Positions 47,531-61,092 of a stretch of 64,000 bases of DNA are shown here, piece after piece. Source of the stretch: Erinaceus europaeus. Taxonomy: Eukaryota; Chordata; Mammalia; Eulipotyphla; Erinaceidae. A program made the translations under genes and the position numbers. The stretch is taken from the NCBI RefSeq assembly GCF_950295315.1, contig NW_026647348.1, positions 20,001-84,000 of the forward strand, read 5' to 3'. Under the pieces are notes generated by a model. The model was not told the origin of the DNA. It saw nothing but the letters and a program-made list of their open reading frames with translations, and searched no databases. Position 1 is the first letter of the stretch. Every line of letters begins with the position of its first letter.

Positions 47531-50500
47531 CCTGCCTGTTTCAAAGTGAAAAAAGGGAAAAATCTATTTTGGAGGGAAAAGGACCAAAATGCAGGCAGGT
47601 GGACTCCGTGGAAGGTGGATGGGGAGTTGCTCCTGCCCTGGCACTAGAGCCCCAGCTGCTCTTCCAGGTGCTCTCTGATAACAGAGATCTCCGTGTGTCG
47701 TGTCATGACACTGTCTCCAGGACTGACTCTCAGGATAATGAGGATTCAAAACGAGGCAGGTGATACTGCCTTCAAAAGGAAATCCAGGGAGGTTTGGCGG
47801 TATGTCAGAGGGTTAAGGGCTTGTGGCGCTCACGAATAGAGGGGACAGGGGGAAGGATTTGGGGTCTGGCCCCCAGACCGCCACCTGCAGGGGAGTCGCT
47901 TTACAGGGGGTGAAGCAGGTCTTTAGGAGCTCTATCTTTCTCTCCCACCCTGTATTTCCTCTGCTCTCTCCTTTTGTGTCTGTCAGATGCAAGGTCAGTA
48001 ACAACAACAACAACAACAATAACCACCACAGTGACCAAGCAACAAGGGCAGCGAAAGGGGAACAAATGGAGTGCAGGAGCTGTGGATTATTCGTGGCGTA
48101 GGCACTCAGCTGTGGCAATAACCCCTTGAGGCAATCAATCCATACATGAAGAAGTAATACAGGTAACAGAGACGTATATGTCCCTGTGTGTTTCCACTGA
48201 GTTAATGTAAATGCACTTTTATTTACTTCATTTATTTATTACCTTGCCACGAGAATTTCTTTTCATTGCTAAAAAAAAGTGTCCCATCAAGGGTACCAGG
48301 TGTGCCACACCCAGTTAAGCACTCATGTTACAATGCAGGAGGACTGGGCTTCAACACCCTGGTTCGCACCTGCCAGGGGAAATCTTTACAAGTGGTGCGG
48401 AAGTGCTGCAGTTGTCTCTCCTTGTGTCTCAAACTCTCTATACCTCCCTTCCCTCTCAATTCCTGTCTATTTATTCCAGTGAATAATCAAGAAAATAGAA
48501 AGTAAAAAAAGAAAAAGGAAAAGGACATATTCCACGACTTCAAATGGGCTACTCAGGACAATGCTTTCCTTGTTAAGATCCTCACAGCATTCCATATGCA
48601 GAAAGGCAAAGACGCCATGTATTTTTTAACCCAGTTTTTATATTTATTTATTTATTTATTTAGGTGCTTATTCATTTTTGTTATTGATGAATTAATGTTT
48701 TACATTTGACATTGACTAAGGATCTGACACCCGTGGACTCCAGTACCCCTATATGGTACTCTGCCTCTACAAAACCGATCCATTGACCTGTCCATCCATC
48801 CATCCATCCACCCATACATCTATCCATCCATTCATCCATCCATCCATCCATCCATCCATCCACCAGTCAACCAAGCTAAGTACAAAAGGAGATCTCTCCT
48901 TGAATGGTGAGGAGAAACAACGATGCATAGGTAGGTTGCAAAGGCGAGTTTGGCTGAATAGGGCAGAGGGGCTGAACCAGGGAATGTGTTGGGGCGTGTG
49001 GGTTTGGGTGGGGTCAGCTGGAGACCCTGTGAGCTGGGTCACATTAGGGGCAGGCAGGGGGTGGAAGGGGTTGCGAACAGCTGTCACTGGAGAACCATCA
49101 CAAGTGCTGGAGCTGGTGAGCAGGGCACCTGGAAGAGAGGACAGACAAAGGAGAGAAGCAAAGTGCGGAGGAGAGGAGAGGGGAGAGAATGGTGAGGACA
49201 GGAGAGGACAGGATTGGAGGGGACCTGAGAAACCTACCCGGACAAAGGCAGCATACAGACATCCAGGAAGGCAGGCAGGCATGCAGGCAGCTCTGGCCTG
49301 GGCTCCCTGGATCCCGGGCGCACCTCCACCTGTCTTCTCTTGGCTGCCAGCCCTGAGGTCCCTCGTCGGTCAGCACTGACTTCCCATCCTTCCGTCCCTC
49401 TGTGCCAGGGCCCAGGCGTCTGGGCGCTGTTGCCTGACCTAGTGGCAGGGCAGTTGGGCTGCCCAGTGCCAGTGTGGCCAGCACAGATTGCCAGGGGCTA
49501 GGACATCACAGAGGGCTCCTGTGCTTGCTTGGCCACGGGGACCCCGCCCATCCAGTTGACCAGCAGCCATGACCCCCATGCTGAACTTGACCTGAGGGGT
49601 GGTGGCCAGCCACCAGAGCCAGAGCCCCAGGCCAAAGCAGGTGCTGGTCGTCCGGGCCAAGGGGCTATGGGCAGATTGGTGTGTGTCTGGGCATGGGGCT
49701 GGCATCTGACAGTCCAGGGCGGGGGACCAAGGTCTGCCAGGCCCCTGTCCCACCATGTGCACTGACACACAGTCTTGCTGACTGACTGACAGTCCCCGCC
49801 CCAGAGATACCCACACCAAGTCCCTGGGTGCCCTGAGCTGCCCCTGAGGGTTGGTGGGTGCCTGCCTGGAGATATGCCTCCGTAATGGAGGCCTCTATTA
49901 ACACCGTTGCCTACTGACAGCTGCCCACCTGCCCCTCCTCCTCCTCCCCCACCTCCTCCTCCTCCTCCTCTTCTTCCTACTCCTCTTCCTCCTCTTCCTC
50001 CTCCTCTTCCTCCTCCTCCTCCTCCACCCCCTCCTCCTCTTCCTCATCCTCAGTGGGACTCACTCAGGGCCCTTGGCCTAGGCAATCCAGGGCTGCTGCT
50101 CTGGCTTCTGCAGCTTCTATCCAGTGGGGGGGGGTGTAGGAATCTGTTCCTGTCAGTCCCTGATTCCTGGGACCTTCCATGCCTCCAGCTGCCCCCACTC
50201 TCTAGTCCTGACCCCTCCTCAAGGATGCCCCCTTTCCCCTTACCCTCTGTCCCCCAGCTCCCAACTAACATCCACTGTGTTCCTCCCTGCGCTACTTTAC
50301 TGCCACCATGTTTCTGCCCTTCAGCCCTGAGGGCCCAGGGCCAGCCCAGCTGCCATCTCACCATCCAGCAGGGGGACCTGCCCTAAACCCCTGCCACCAC
50401 ACCCACACACACAGCCCTGCACACACTCCTGGGCTCCCCTGCCTGCAGCCTGCCTCTCAAACAGTCTCCTTCTGGCCCCTAGCCCCCTTACAGCCTCTGC

Positions 50501-50856
50501 CACGGACCCCCACAGACACCTGGGCATGAGCAGTGCAGACATGCAAACAGCTCCCCTCGCCCCCACTCCAGTTGCTCCAAGGTTGGCAAGAGTCTTTTTT
50601 TCATGCTGTAGGGGAGGGAGTTGAGACAGTCCAATGTCCTGGGGAGCAAGAACTGCAAACAGTCCATCTACAATGTAACATTTGGGTCTCAGGCCGCCCA
50701 ATCCCTAGTGCGCTGTGCAGACCTTTGACTGGCGAAAACACCCCATCTGAGCGTGAGATCTGGCTGGGCTAGTGGCTGTTTCTTTGGACTAAGAGACAGA
50801 CAGACAGAGTTTTCAGGTTCAAAACCTATACTTCCCAGAAGATGGTCATTCACTTC

Positions 50857-50890
<34 letters not shown>

Positions 50891-50927
50891 TTTTTATTTT
50901 TTTTTCCCCTGCCTGGGTAACCTGTCT
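47531..50927 (+). repeat. Macrosatellite unit 15
   Basis: It lacks one TTC near 48230, as unit 13 does. It has GAGATATGCC in place of GACACATGCC at about 49869, GTGCTTGC for GTGGTTGC, a longer G run at about 50125, and an A28 tail. Confidence 0.95.
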
Positions 50928-53900
50928 CCTGCCTGTTTCAAAGTGAAAAAAGGGAAAAATCTATTTTGGAGGGAAAAGGACCAAAATGCAGGCAGGTGGA
51001 CTCCGTGGAAGGTGGATGGGGAGTTGCTCCTGCCCTGGCACTAGAGCCCCAGCTGCTCTTCCAGGTGCTCTCTGATAACAGAGATCTCCGTGTGTCGTGT
51101 CATGACACTGTCTCCAGGACTGACTCTCAGGATAATGAGGATTCAAAACGAGGCAGGTGATACTGCCTTCAAAAGGAAATCCAGGGAGGTTTGGCGGTAT
51201 GTCAGAGGGTTAAGGGCTTGTGGCGCTCACGAATAGAGGGGACAGGGGGAAGGATTTGGGGTCTGGCCCCCAGACCGCCACCTGCAGGGGAGTCGCTTTA
51301 CAGGGGGTGAAGCAGGTCTTTAGGAGCTCTAACTTTCTCTCCCACCCTGTATTTCCTCTGCTCTCTCCTTTTGTGTCTGTCAGATGCAAGGTCAGTAACA
51401 ACAACAACAACAACAATAACCACCACAGTGACCAAGCAACAAGGGCAGCGAAAGGGGAACAAATGGAGTGCAGGAGCTGTGGATTATTCGTGGCGTAGGC
51501 ACTCAGCTGTGGCAATAACCCCTTGAGGCAATCAATCCATACATGAAGAAGTAATACAGGTAACAGAGACGTATATGTCCCTGTGTGTTTCCACTGAGTT
51601 AATGTAAATGCACTTTTATTTACTTCTTCATTTATTTATTACCTTGCCACGAGAATTTCTTTTCATTGCTAAAAAAAAGTGTCCCATCAAGGGTACCAGG
51701 TGTGCCACACCCAGTTAAGCACTCATGTTACAATGCGGGAGGACTGGGCTTCAACACCCTGGTTCGCACCTGCCAGGGGAAATCTTTACAAGTGGTGCGG
51801 AAGTGCTGCAGTTGTCTCTCCTTGTGTCTCAAACTCTCTATACCTCCCTTCCCTCTCAATTCCTGTCTATTTATTCCAGTGAATAATCAAGAAAATAGAA
51901 AGTAAAAAAAGAAAAAGGAAAAGGACATATTCCACGACTTCAAATGGGCTACTCAGGACAATGCTTTCCTTGTTAAGATCCTCACAGCATTCCATATGCA
52001 GAAAGGCAAAGACGCCATGTATTTTTTAACCCAGTTTTTATATTTATTTATTTATTTAGGTGCTTATTCATTTTTGTTATTGATGAATTAATGTTTTACA
52101 TTTGACATTGACTAAGGATCTGACACCTGCGGACTCCAGTACCCCTATATGGTACTCTGCCTCTACAAAACCGATCCATTGACCTGTCCATCCATCCATC
52201 CATCCACCCATACATCTATCCATCCATTCATCCATCCATCCATCCATCCATCCAGCCATCCACCAGTCAACCAAGCTAAGTACAAAAGGAGATCTCTCCT
52301 TGAATGGTGAGGAGAAACAACGATGCATAGGTAGGTTGCAAAGGCGAGTTTGGCTGAATAGGGCAGAGGGGCTGAACCAGGGAATGTGTTGGGGCGTGTG
52401 GGTTTGGGTGGGGTCAGCTGGAGACCCTGTGAGCTGGGTCACATTAGGGGCAGGCAGGGGGTGGAAGGGGTTGCGAACAGCTGTCACTGGAGAACCATCA
52501 CAAGTGCTGGAGCTGGTGAGCAGGGCACCTGGAAGAGAGGACAGACAAAGGAGAGAAGCAAAGTACGGAGGAGAGGAGAGGGGAGAGAATGGTTAGGACA
52601 GGAGAGGACAGGATTGGAGGGGACCTGAGAAACCTACCCGGACAAAGGCAGCATACAGACATCCAGGAAGGCAGGCAGGCATGCAGGCAGCTCTGGCCTG
52701 GGCTCCCTGGATCCCGGGCGCACCTCCACCTGTCTTCTCTTGGCTGCCAGCCCTGAGGTCCCTCGTCGGTCAGCACTGACTTCCCATCCTTCCGTCCCTC
52801 TGTGCCAGGGCCCAGGCGTCTGGGCGCTGTTGCCTGACCTAGTGGCAGGGCAGTTGGGCTGCCCAGTGCCAGTGTGGCCAGCACAGATTGCCAGGGGCTA
52901 GGACATCACAGAGGGCTCCTGTGGTTGCTTGGCCATGGGGAACCCGCCCATCCAGTTGACCAGCAGCCATGACCGCCACGCTGAACTTGACCTGAGGGGT
53001 GGTGGCCAGCCACCAGAGCCAGAGCCCCAGGCCAAAGCAGGTGCTGGTCGTCCGGGCCAAGGGGCTATGGGCAGATTGGTGTGTGTCTGGGCATGGGGCT
53101 GGCATCTGACAGTCCAGGGCGGGGGACCAAGGTCTGCCAGGCCCCTGTCCCACCATGTGCACTGACACACAGTCTTGCTGACTGACTGACAGTCCCCGCC
53201 CCAGAGATACCCACACCAAGTCCCTGGGTGCCCTGAGCTGCCCCTGAGGGTTGGTGGGTGCCTGCCTGGACACATGCCTCCATAATGGAGGCCTCTATTA
53301 ACACCGTTGCCTACTGACAGCTGCCCACAGCTCCCCCACCTCCTCCTCCTCCTCCTCTTCTTCCTACTCCTCTTCCTCCTCTTCCTCCTCCTCTTCCTCC
53401 TCCTCCTCCTCCACCCCCTGCTCCTCTTCCTCATCCTCAGTGGGACTCACTCAGGGCCCTTGGCCTAGGCAAGCCAGGGCTGCTGCTCTGGCTTCTGCAG
53501 CTTCTATCCAGTGGGGGGGTGTAGGAATCTGTTCCTGTCAGTCCCTGATTCCTGGGACCTTCCATGCCTCCAGCTGCCCCCACTCTCTAGTCCTGACCCC
53601 TCCTCAAGGATGCCCCCTTTCCCCTTATCCTCTGTCCCCCAGCTCCCAACTAACATCCACTGTGTTCCTCCCTGCGCTACTTTACTGCCACTCTGCTTCT
53701 GCCCTTCAGCCCTGAAGGCCCAGGGCCAGCCCAGCTGCCATCTCACCATCCAGCAGGGGGACCTGCCCTAAACCCCTGCCACCACACCCACACACACAGC
53801 CCTGCACACACTCCTGGGCTCCCCTGCCTGCAGCCTGCCTCTCAAACAGTCTCCTTCTGGCCCCTAGCCCCCTTACAGCCTCTGCCACGGACCCCGACAG

Positions 53901-54310
53901 ACACCTGGGCATGAGCAGTGCAGACATGCAAACAGCTCCCCTCGCCCCCACTCCAGTTGCTCCAAGGTTGGCAAGAGTCTTTATTTCATGCTGTAGGGGA
54001 GGGAGTTGAGACAGTCCAATGTCCAGGGAAGCAAGAACTGCAAACAGTCCATCTACAATGTAACATTTGGGTCTCAGGCCGCCCAATCCCTAGTGCGCTG
54101 TGCAGACCTTTGACTGGCGAAAACACCCCATCTGAGCGTGAGATCTGGCTGGGCTAGTGGCTGTTTCTGTGGACTAAGAGACAGACAGACAGAGTTTTCA
54201 GGTTCAAAACCTATACTTCCCAGAAGATGGTCATTCACTTCGGTAAAAAAAAAAAAAAAAAAAAAAAAAGGCTTTTTATTTTTTTTTTCCCCTGCCTGGG
54301 TAACCTGTCT
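50928..54310 (+). repeat. Macrosatellite unit 16
   Basis: It shares CCAGCCATCC and GGTTAGGAC with unit 13, three units upstream. It has a net 13-bp deletion at the start of the polypyrimidine tract near 53327 and CCCCTGCTCC within that tract. Private changes include ACCGCCACG, TTATCCTCTG, CCTGAAGGCC, TTTATTTCATG and CCAGGGAAGC. Confidence 0.95.
53320..53338. other. 13-bp deletion at the polypyrimidine tract of unit 16
   Basis: All other units read CCCACCTGCCCCTCCTCCTC before the CCCCCACC segment. Unit 16 reads CCCACAGCTCCCCCACC, a net loss of 13 bp with two changed bases at the joint. It creates an extra CAG in front of the tract and a spurious arginine-rich minus-strand frame of 178 codons (53434-52898). 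Confidence 0.85.
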
Positions 54311-57300
54311 CCTGCCTGTTTCAAAGTGAAAAAAGGGAAAAATCTATTTTGGAGGGAAAAGGACCAAAATGCAGGCAGGTGGACTCCGTGGAAGGTGGAT
54401 GGGGAGTTGCTCCTGCCCTGGCACTAGAGCCCCAGCTGCTCTTCCAGGTGCTCTCTGATAACAGAGATCTCCGTGTGTCGTGTCATGACACTGTCTCCAG
54501 GACTGACTCTCAGGATAATGAGGATTCAAAACGAGGCAGGTGATACTGCCTTCAAAAGGAAATCCAGGGAGGTTTGGCGGTATGTCAGAGGGTTAAGGGC
54601 TTGTGGCGCTCACGAATAGAGGGGACAGGGGGAGGGGTTTGGGGTCTGGCCCCCAGACCGCCACCTGCAGGGGAGTCGCTTTACAGGGGGTGAAGCAGGT
54701 CTTTAGGAGCTCTATCTTTCTCTCCCACCCTGTATTTCCTCTGCTCTCTCCTTTTGTGTCTGTCAGATGCAAGGTCAGTAACAACAACAACAACAACAAT
54801 AACCACCACAGTGACCAAGCAACAAGGGCAGCGAAAGGGGAACAAATGGAGTGCAGGAGCTGTGGATTATTCGTGGCGTAGGCACTCAGCTGTGGCAATA
54901 ACCCCTTGAGGCAATCAATCCATACATGAAGAAGTAATACAGGTAACAGAGACGTATATGTCCCTGTGTGTTTCCACTGAGTTAATGTAAATGCACTTTT
55001 ATTTACTTCTTCATTTATTTATTACCTTGCCACGAGAATTTCTTTTCATTGCTAAAAAAAAGTGTCCCATCAAGGGTACCAGGTGTGCCACACACAGTTA
55101 AGCACTCATGTTACAATGCAGGAGGACTGGGCTTCAACACCCTGGTTCGCACCTGCCAGGGGAAATCTTTACAAGTGGTGCGGAAGTGCTGCAGTTGTCT
55201 CTCCTTGTGTCTCAAACTCTCTATACCTCCCTTCCCTCTCAATTCCTGTCTATTTATTCCAGTGAATAATCAAGAAAATAGAAAGTAAAAAAAGAAAAAG
55301 GAAAAGGACATATTCCACGACTTCAAATGGGCTACTCAGGACAATGCTTTCCTTGTTAAGATCCTCACAGCATTCCATATGCAGAAAGGCAAAGACGCGA
55401 TGTATTTTTTAACCCAGTTTTTATATTTATTTATTTATTTAGGTGCTTATTCATTTCTGTTATTGATGAATTAATGTTTTACATTTGACATTGACTAAGG
55501 ATCTGACACCCGCGGACTCCAGTACCCCTATATGGTACTCTGCCTCTACAAAACCGATCCATTGACCTGTCCATCCATCCATCCATCCACCCATACATCT
55601 ATCCATCCATTCATCCATCCATCCATCCATCCATCCACCAGTCAACCAAGCTAAGTACAAAAGGAGATCTCTCCTTGAATGGTGAGGAGAAACAACGATG
55701 CATAGGTAGGTTGCAAAGGCGAGTTTGGCTGAATAGGGCAGAGGGGCTGAACCAGGGAATGTGTTGGGGCGTGTGGGTTTGGGTGGGGTCAGCTGGAGAC
55801 CCTGTGAGCTGGGTCACATTAGGGGCAGGCAGGGGGTGGAAGGGGTTGCGAACAGCTGTCACTGGAGAACCATCACAAGTGCTGGAGCTGGTGAGCAGGG
55901 CACCTGGAAGAGAGGACAGACAAAGGAGAGAAGCAAAGTGCGGAGGAGAGGAGAGGGGAGAGAATGGTGAGGACAGGAGAGGACAGGATTGGAGGGGACC
56001 TGAGAAACCTACCCAGACAAAGGCAGCATACAGACATCCAGGAAGGCAGGCAGGCATGCAGGCAGCTCTGGCCTGGGCTCCCTGGATCCCGGGCGCACCT
56101 CCACCTGTCTTCTCTTGGCTGCCAGCCCTGAGGTCCCTCGTCGGTCAGCACTGACTTCCCATCCTTCCGTCCCTCTGTGCCAGGGCCCAGGCGTCTGGGC
56201 GCTGTTGCCTGACCTAGTGGCAGGGCAGTTGGGCTGCCCAGTGCCAGTGTGGCCAGCACAGATTGCCAGGGGCTAGGACATCACAGAGGGCTCCTGTGGT
56301 TGCTTGGCCACGGGGACCCCGCCCATCCAGTTGACCAGCAGCCATGACCCCCACGCTGAACTTGACCTGAGGGGTGGTGGCCAGCCACCAGAGCCAGAGC
56401 CCCAGGCCAAAGCAGGTGCTGGTCGTCCGGGCCAAGGGGCTATGGGCAGATTGGTGTGTGTCTGGGCATGGGGCTGGCATCTGACAGTCCAGGGCGGGGG
56501 ACCAAGGTCTGCCAGGCCCCTGTCCCACCATGTGCACTGACACACAGTCTTGCTGACTGACTGACAGTCCCCGCCCCAGAGATACCCACACCAAGTCCCT
56601 GGGTGCCCTGAGCTGCCCCTGAGGGTTGGTGGGTGCCTGCCTGGACACATGCCTCCATAATGGAGGCCTCTATTAACACCGTTGCCTACTGACAGCTGCC
56701 CACCTGCCCCTCCTCCTCCTCCCCCACATCCTCCTCCTCCTCCTCTTCTTCCTACTCCTCTTCCTCCTCTTCCTCCTCCTCTTCCTCCTCCTCCTCCTCC
56801 ACCCCCTCCTCCTCTTCCTCATCCTCAGTGGGACTCACTCAGGGCCCTTGGCATAGGCAAGCCAGGGCTGCTGCTCTGGCTTCTGCAGCTTCTATCCAGT
56901 GGGGGGGTGTAGGAATCTGTTCCTGTCAGTCCCTGATTCCTGGGACCTTCCATGCCTCCAGCTGCCCCCACTCTCTAGTCCTGACCCCTCCTCAAGGATG
57001 CCCCCTTTCCCCTTACCCTCTGTCCCCCAGCTCCCAACTAACATCCACTGTGTTCCTCCCTGCGCTACTTTACTGCCACCCTGCTTCTGCCCTTCAGCCC
57101 TGAGGGCCCAGGGCCAGCCCAGCTGCCATCTCACCATCCAGCAGGGGGACCTGCCCTAAACCCCTGCCACCACACCCACACACACAGCCCTGCACACACT
57201 CCTGGGCTCCCCTGCCTGCAGCCTGCCTCTCAAACAGTCTCCTTCTGTCCCCTAGCCCCCTTACAGCCTCTGCCACGGACCCCCACAGACACCTGGGCAT

Positions 57301-57699
57301 GAGCAGTGCAGACATGCAAACAGCTCCCCTCGCCCCCACTCCAGTTGCTCCAAGGTTGGCAAGAGTCTTTTTTTCATGCTGTAGGGGAGGGAGTTGAGAC
57401 AGTCCAATGTCCTGGGGAGCAAGAACTGCAAACAGTCCATCTACAATGTAACATTTGGGTCTCAGGCCGCCCAATCCCTAGTGCGCTGTGCAGACCTTTG
57501 ACTGGCGAAAACACCCCATCTGAGCGTGAGATCTGGCTGGGCTAGTGGCTGTTTCTGTGGACTAAGAGACAGACAGACAGAGTTTTCAGGTTCAAAACCT
57601 ATACTTCCCAGAAGATGGTCATTCACTTCGGTAAAAAAAAAAAAAAAAAAAAAAAAAAAGGCTTTTTATTTTTTTTTCCCCTGCCTGGGTAACCTGTCT
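54311..57699 (+). repeat. Macrosatellite unit 17
   Basis: It shares CATTTCTGTT with units 14 and 19, and CACACACAG in SINE 2 with D units. Private changes are GGAGGGGTTTGG in SINE 1, GACGCGATG, ACCCAGACAAAG, CCCACATCC in the polypyrimidine tract and GGCATAGGC. A27 tail. Confidence 0.95.
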
Positions 57700-60600
57700 C
57701 CTGCCTGTTTCAAAGTGAAAAAAGGGAAAAATCTATTTTGGAGGGAAAAGGACCAAAATGCAGGCAGGTGGACTCCGTGGAAGGTGGATGGGGAGTTGCT
57801 CCTGCCCTGGCACTAGAGCCCCAGCTGCTCTTCCAGGTGCTCTCTGATAACAGAGATCTCCGTGTGTCGTGTCATGACACTGTCTCCAGGACTGACTCTC
57901 AGGATAATGAGGATTCAAAACGAGGCAGGTGATACTGCCTTCAAAAGGAAATCCAGGGAGGTTTGGCGGTATGTCAGAGGGTTAAGGGCTTGTGGCGCTC
58001 ACAAATAGAGGGGACAGGGGGAAGGATTTGGGGTCTGGCCCCCAGACCGCCACCTGCAGGGGAGTCGCTTTACAGGGGGTGAAGCAGGTCTTTAGGAGCT
58101 CTATCTTTCTCTCCCACCCTGTATTTCCTCTGCTCTCTCCTTTTGTGTCTGTCAGATGCAAGGTCAGTAACAACAACAACAACAACAATAACCACCACAG
58201 TGACCAAGCAACAAGGGCAGCGAAAGGGGAACAAATGGAGTGCAGGAGCTGTGGATTATTCGTGGCGTAGGCACTCAGCTGTGGCAATAACCCCTTGAGG
58301 CAATCAATCCATACATGAAGAAGTAATACAGGTAACAGAGACGTATATGTCCCTGTGTGTTTCCACTGAGTTAATGTAAATGCACTTTTATTTACTTCTT
58401 CATTTATTTATTACCTTGCCACGAGAATTTCTTTTCATTGCTAAAAAAAAGTGTCCCATCAAGGGTACCAGGTGTGCCACACCCAGTTAAGCACTCATGT
58501 TACAATGCAGGAGGACTGGGCTTCAACACCCTGGTTCGCACCTGCCAGGGGAAATCTTTACAAGTGGTGAGGAAGTGCTGCAGTTGTCTCTCCTTGTGTC
58601 TCAAACTCTCTATACCTCCCTTCCCTCTCAATTCCTGTCTATTTATTCCAGTGAATAATCAAGAAAATAGAAAGTAAAAAAAGAAAAAGGAAAAGGACAT
58701 ATTCCACGACTTCAAATGGGCTACTCAGGACAATGCTTTCCTTGTTAAGATCCTCACAGCATTCCATATGCAGAAAGGCAAAGACGCCATGTATTTTTTA
58801 ACCCAGTTTTTATATTTATTTATTTATTTAGGTGCTTATTCATTTTTGTTATTGATGAATTCATGTTTTACATTTGACATTGACTAAGGATCTGACACCC
58901 GCGGACTCCAGTACCCCTATATGGTACTCTGCCTCTACAAAACCGATCCATTGACCTGTCCATCCATCCATCCATCCACCCATACATCTATCCATCCATT
59001 CATCCATCCATCCATCCATCCATCCATCCATCCATCCACCAGTCAACCAAGCTAAGTACAAAAGGAGATCTCTCCTTGAATGGTGAGGAGAAACAACGAT
59101 GCATAGGTAGGTTGCAAAGGCGAGTTTGGCTGAATAGGGCAGAGGGGCTGAACCAGGGAATGTGTTGGGGCGTGTGGTTTTGGGTGGGGTCAGCTGGAGA
59201 CCCTGTGAGCTGGGTCACATTAGGGGCAGGCAGGGGGTGGAAGGGGTTGCGAACAGCTGTCACTGGAGAACCATCACAAGTGCTGGAGCTGGTGAGCAGG
59301 GCACCTGGAAGAGAGGACAGACAAAGGAGAGAAGCAAAGTGCGGAGGAGAGGAGAGGGGAGAGAATGGTGAGGACAGGAGAGGACAGGATTGGAGGGGAC
59401 CTGAGAAACCTACCCGGACAAAGGCAGCATACAGACATCCAGGAAGGCAGGCAGGCATGCAGGCAGCTCTGGCGTGGGCTCCCTGGATCCCGGGCGCACC
59501 TCCACCTGTCTTCTCTTGGCTGCCAGCCCTGAGGTCCCTCGTCGGTCAGCACTGACTTCCCATCCTTCCGTCCCTCTGTGCCAGGGCCCAGGCGTCTGGG
59601 CGCTGTTGCCTGACCTAGTGGCAGGGCAGTTGGGCTGCCCAGTGCCAGTGTGGCCAGCACAGATTGCCAGGGGCTAGGACATCACAGAGGGCTCCTGTGG
59701 TTGCTTGGCCACGGGGACCCCGCCCATCCAGTTGACCAGCAGCCATGACCCCCACGCTGAACTTGACCTGAGGGGTGGTGGCCAGCCACCAGAGCCAGAG
59801 CCCCAGGCCAAAGCAGGTGCTGGTCGTCCGGGCCAAGGGGCTATGCACAGATTGGTGTGTGTCTGGGCATGGGGCTGGCATCTGACAGTCCAGGGCGGGG
59901 GACCAAGGTCTGCCAGGCCCCTGTCCCACCATGTGCACTGACACACAGTCTTGCTGACTGACTGACAGTCCCCGCCCCAGAGATACCCACACCAAGTCCC
60001 TGGGTGCCCTGAGCTGCCCCTGAGGGTTGGTGGGTGCCTGCCTGGACACATGCCTCCGTAATGGAGGCCTCTATTAACACCGTTGCCTACTGACAGCTGC
60101 CCACCTGCCCCTCCTCCTCCTCCCCCACCTCCTCCTCCTCCTCCTCTTCTTCCTACTCCTCTTCCTCCTCTTCCTCCTCCTCTTCCTCCTCCTCCTCCTC
60201 CACCCCCTCCTCCTCTTCCTCATCCTCAGTGGGACTCACTCAGGGCCCTTGGCCTAGGCAAGCCAGGGCTGCTGCTCTGGCTTCTGCAGCTTCTATCCAG
60301 TGGGGGGTGTAGGAATCTGTTCCTGTCAGTCCCTGATTCCTGGGACCTTCCATGCCTCCAGCTGCCCCCACTCTCTAGTCTTGACCCCTCCTCAAGGATG
60401 CCCCCTTTCCCCTTACCCTCTGTCCCCCAGCTCCCAACTAACATCCACTGTGTTCCTCCCTGCGCTACTTTACTGCCACCCTGCTTCTGCCCTTCAGCCC
60501 TGAGGGCCCAGGGCCAGCCCAGCTGCCATCTCACCATCCAGCAGGGGGACCTGCCCTAAACCCCTGCCACCACACCCACACACACAGCCCTGCACACACT

Positions 60601-61092
60601 CCTGGGCTCCCCTGCCTGCAGCCTGCCTCTCAAACAGTCTCCTTCTGGCCCCTAGCCCCCTTACAGCCTCTGCCACGGACCCCCACAGACACCTGGGCAT
60701 GAGCAGTGCAGACATGCAAACAGCTCCCCTCGCCCCCACTCCAGTTGCTCCAAGGTTGGCAAGAGTCTTTTTTTCATGCTGTAGGGGAGGGAGTTGAGAC
60801 AGTCCAATGTCCTGGGGAGCAAGAACTGCAAACAGTCCATCTACAATGTAATATTTGGGTCTCAGGCCGCCCAATCCCTAGTGCGCTGTGCAGACCTTTG
60901 ACTGGCGAAAACACCCCATCTGAGCGTGAGATCTGGCTGGGCTAGTGGCTGTTTCTGTGGACTAAGAGACAGACAGACAGAGTTTTCAGGTTCAAAACCT
61001 ATACTTCCCAGAAGATGGTCATTCACTTCGTAAAAAAAAAAAAAAAAAAAAAGGCTTTTTATTTTTTTTTCCCCTGCCTGGGTAACCTGTCT
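57700..61092 (+). repeat. Macrosatellite unit 18
   Basis: Private changes are CTCACAAATAG, GTGGTGAGGAAG, GATGAATTCATG, GTGTGGTTTTGGG (which breaks the G-quadruplex motif at about 59178) and CTATGCACAG. One G is missing before the A21 tail. It shares GTAATATTTG with unit 14. Confidence 0.95.

Noticed and set aside
52898..53434. Minus-strand 178-codon frame with an arginine/lysine-rich start in unit 16
   Set aside because: It exists only because the 13-bp deletion joins two frames, and the basic part is the complement of the polypyrimidine tract.
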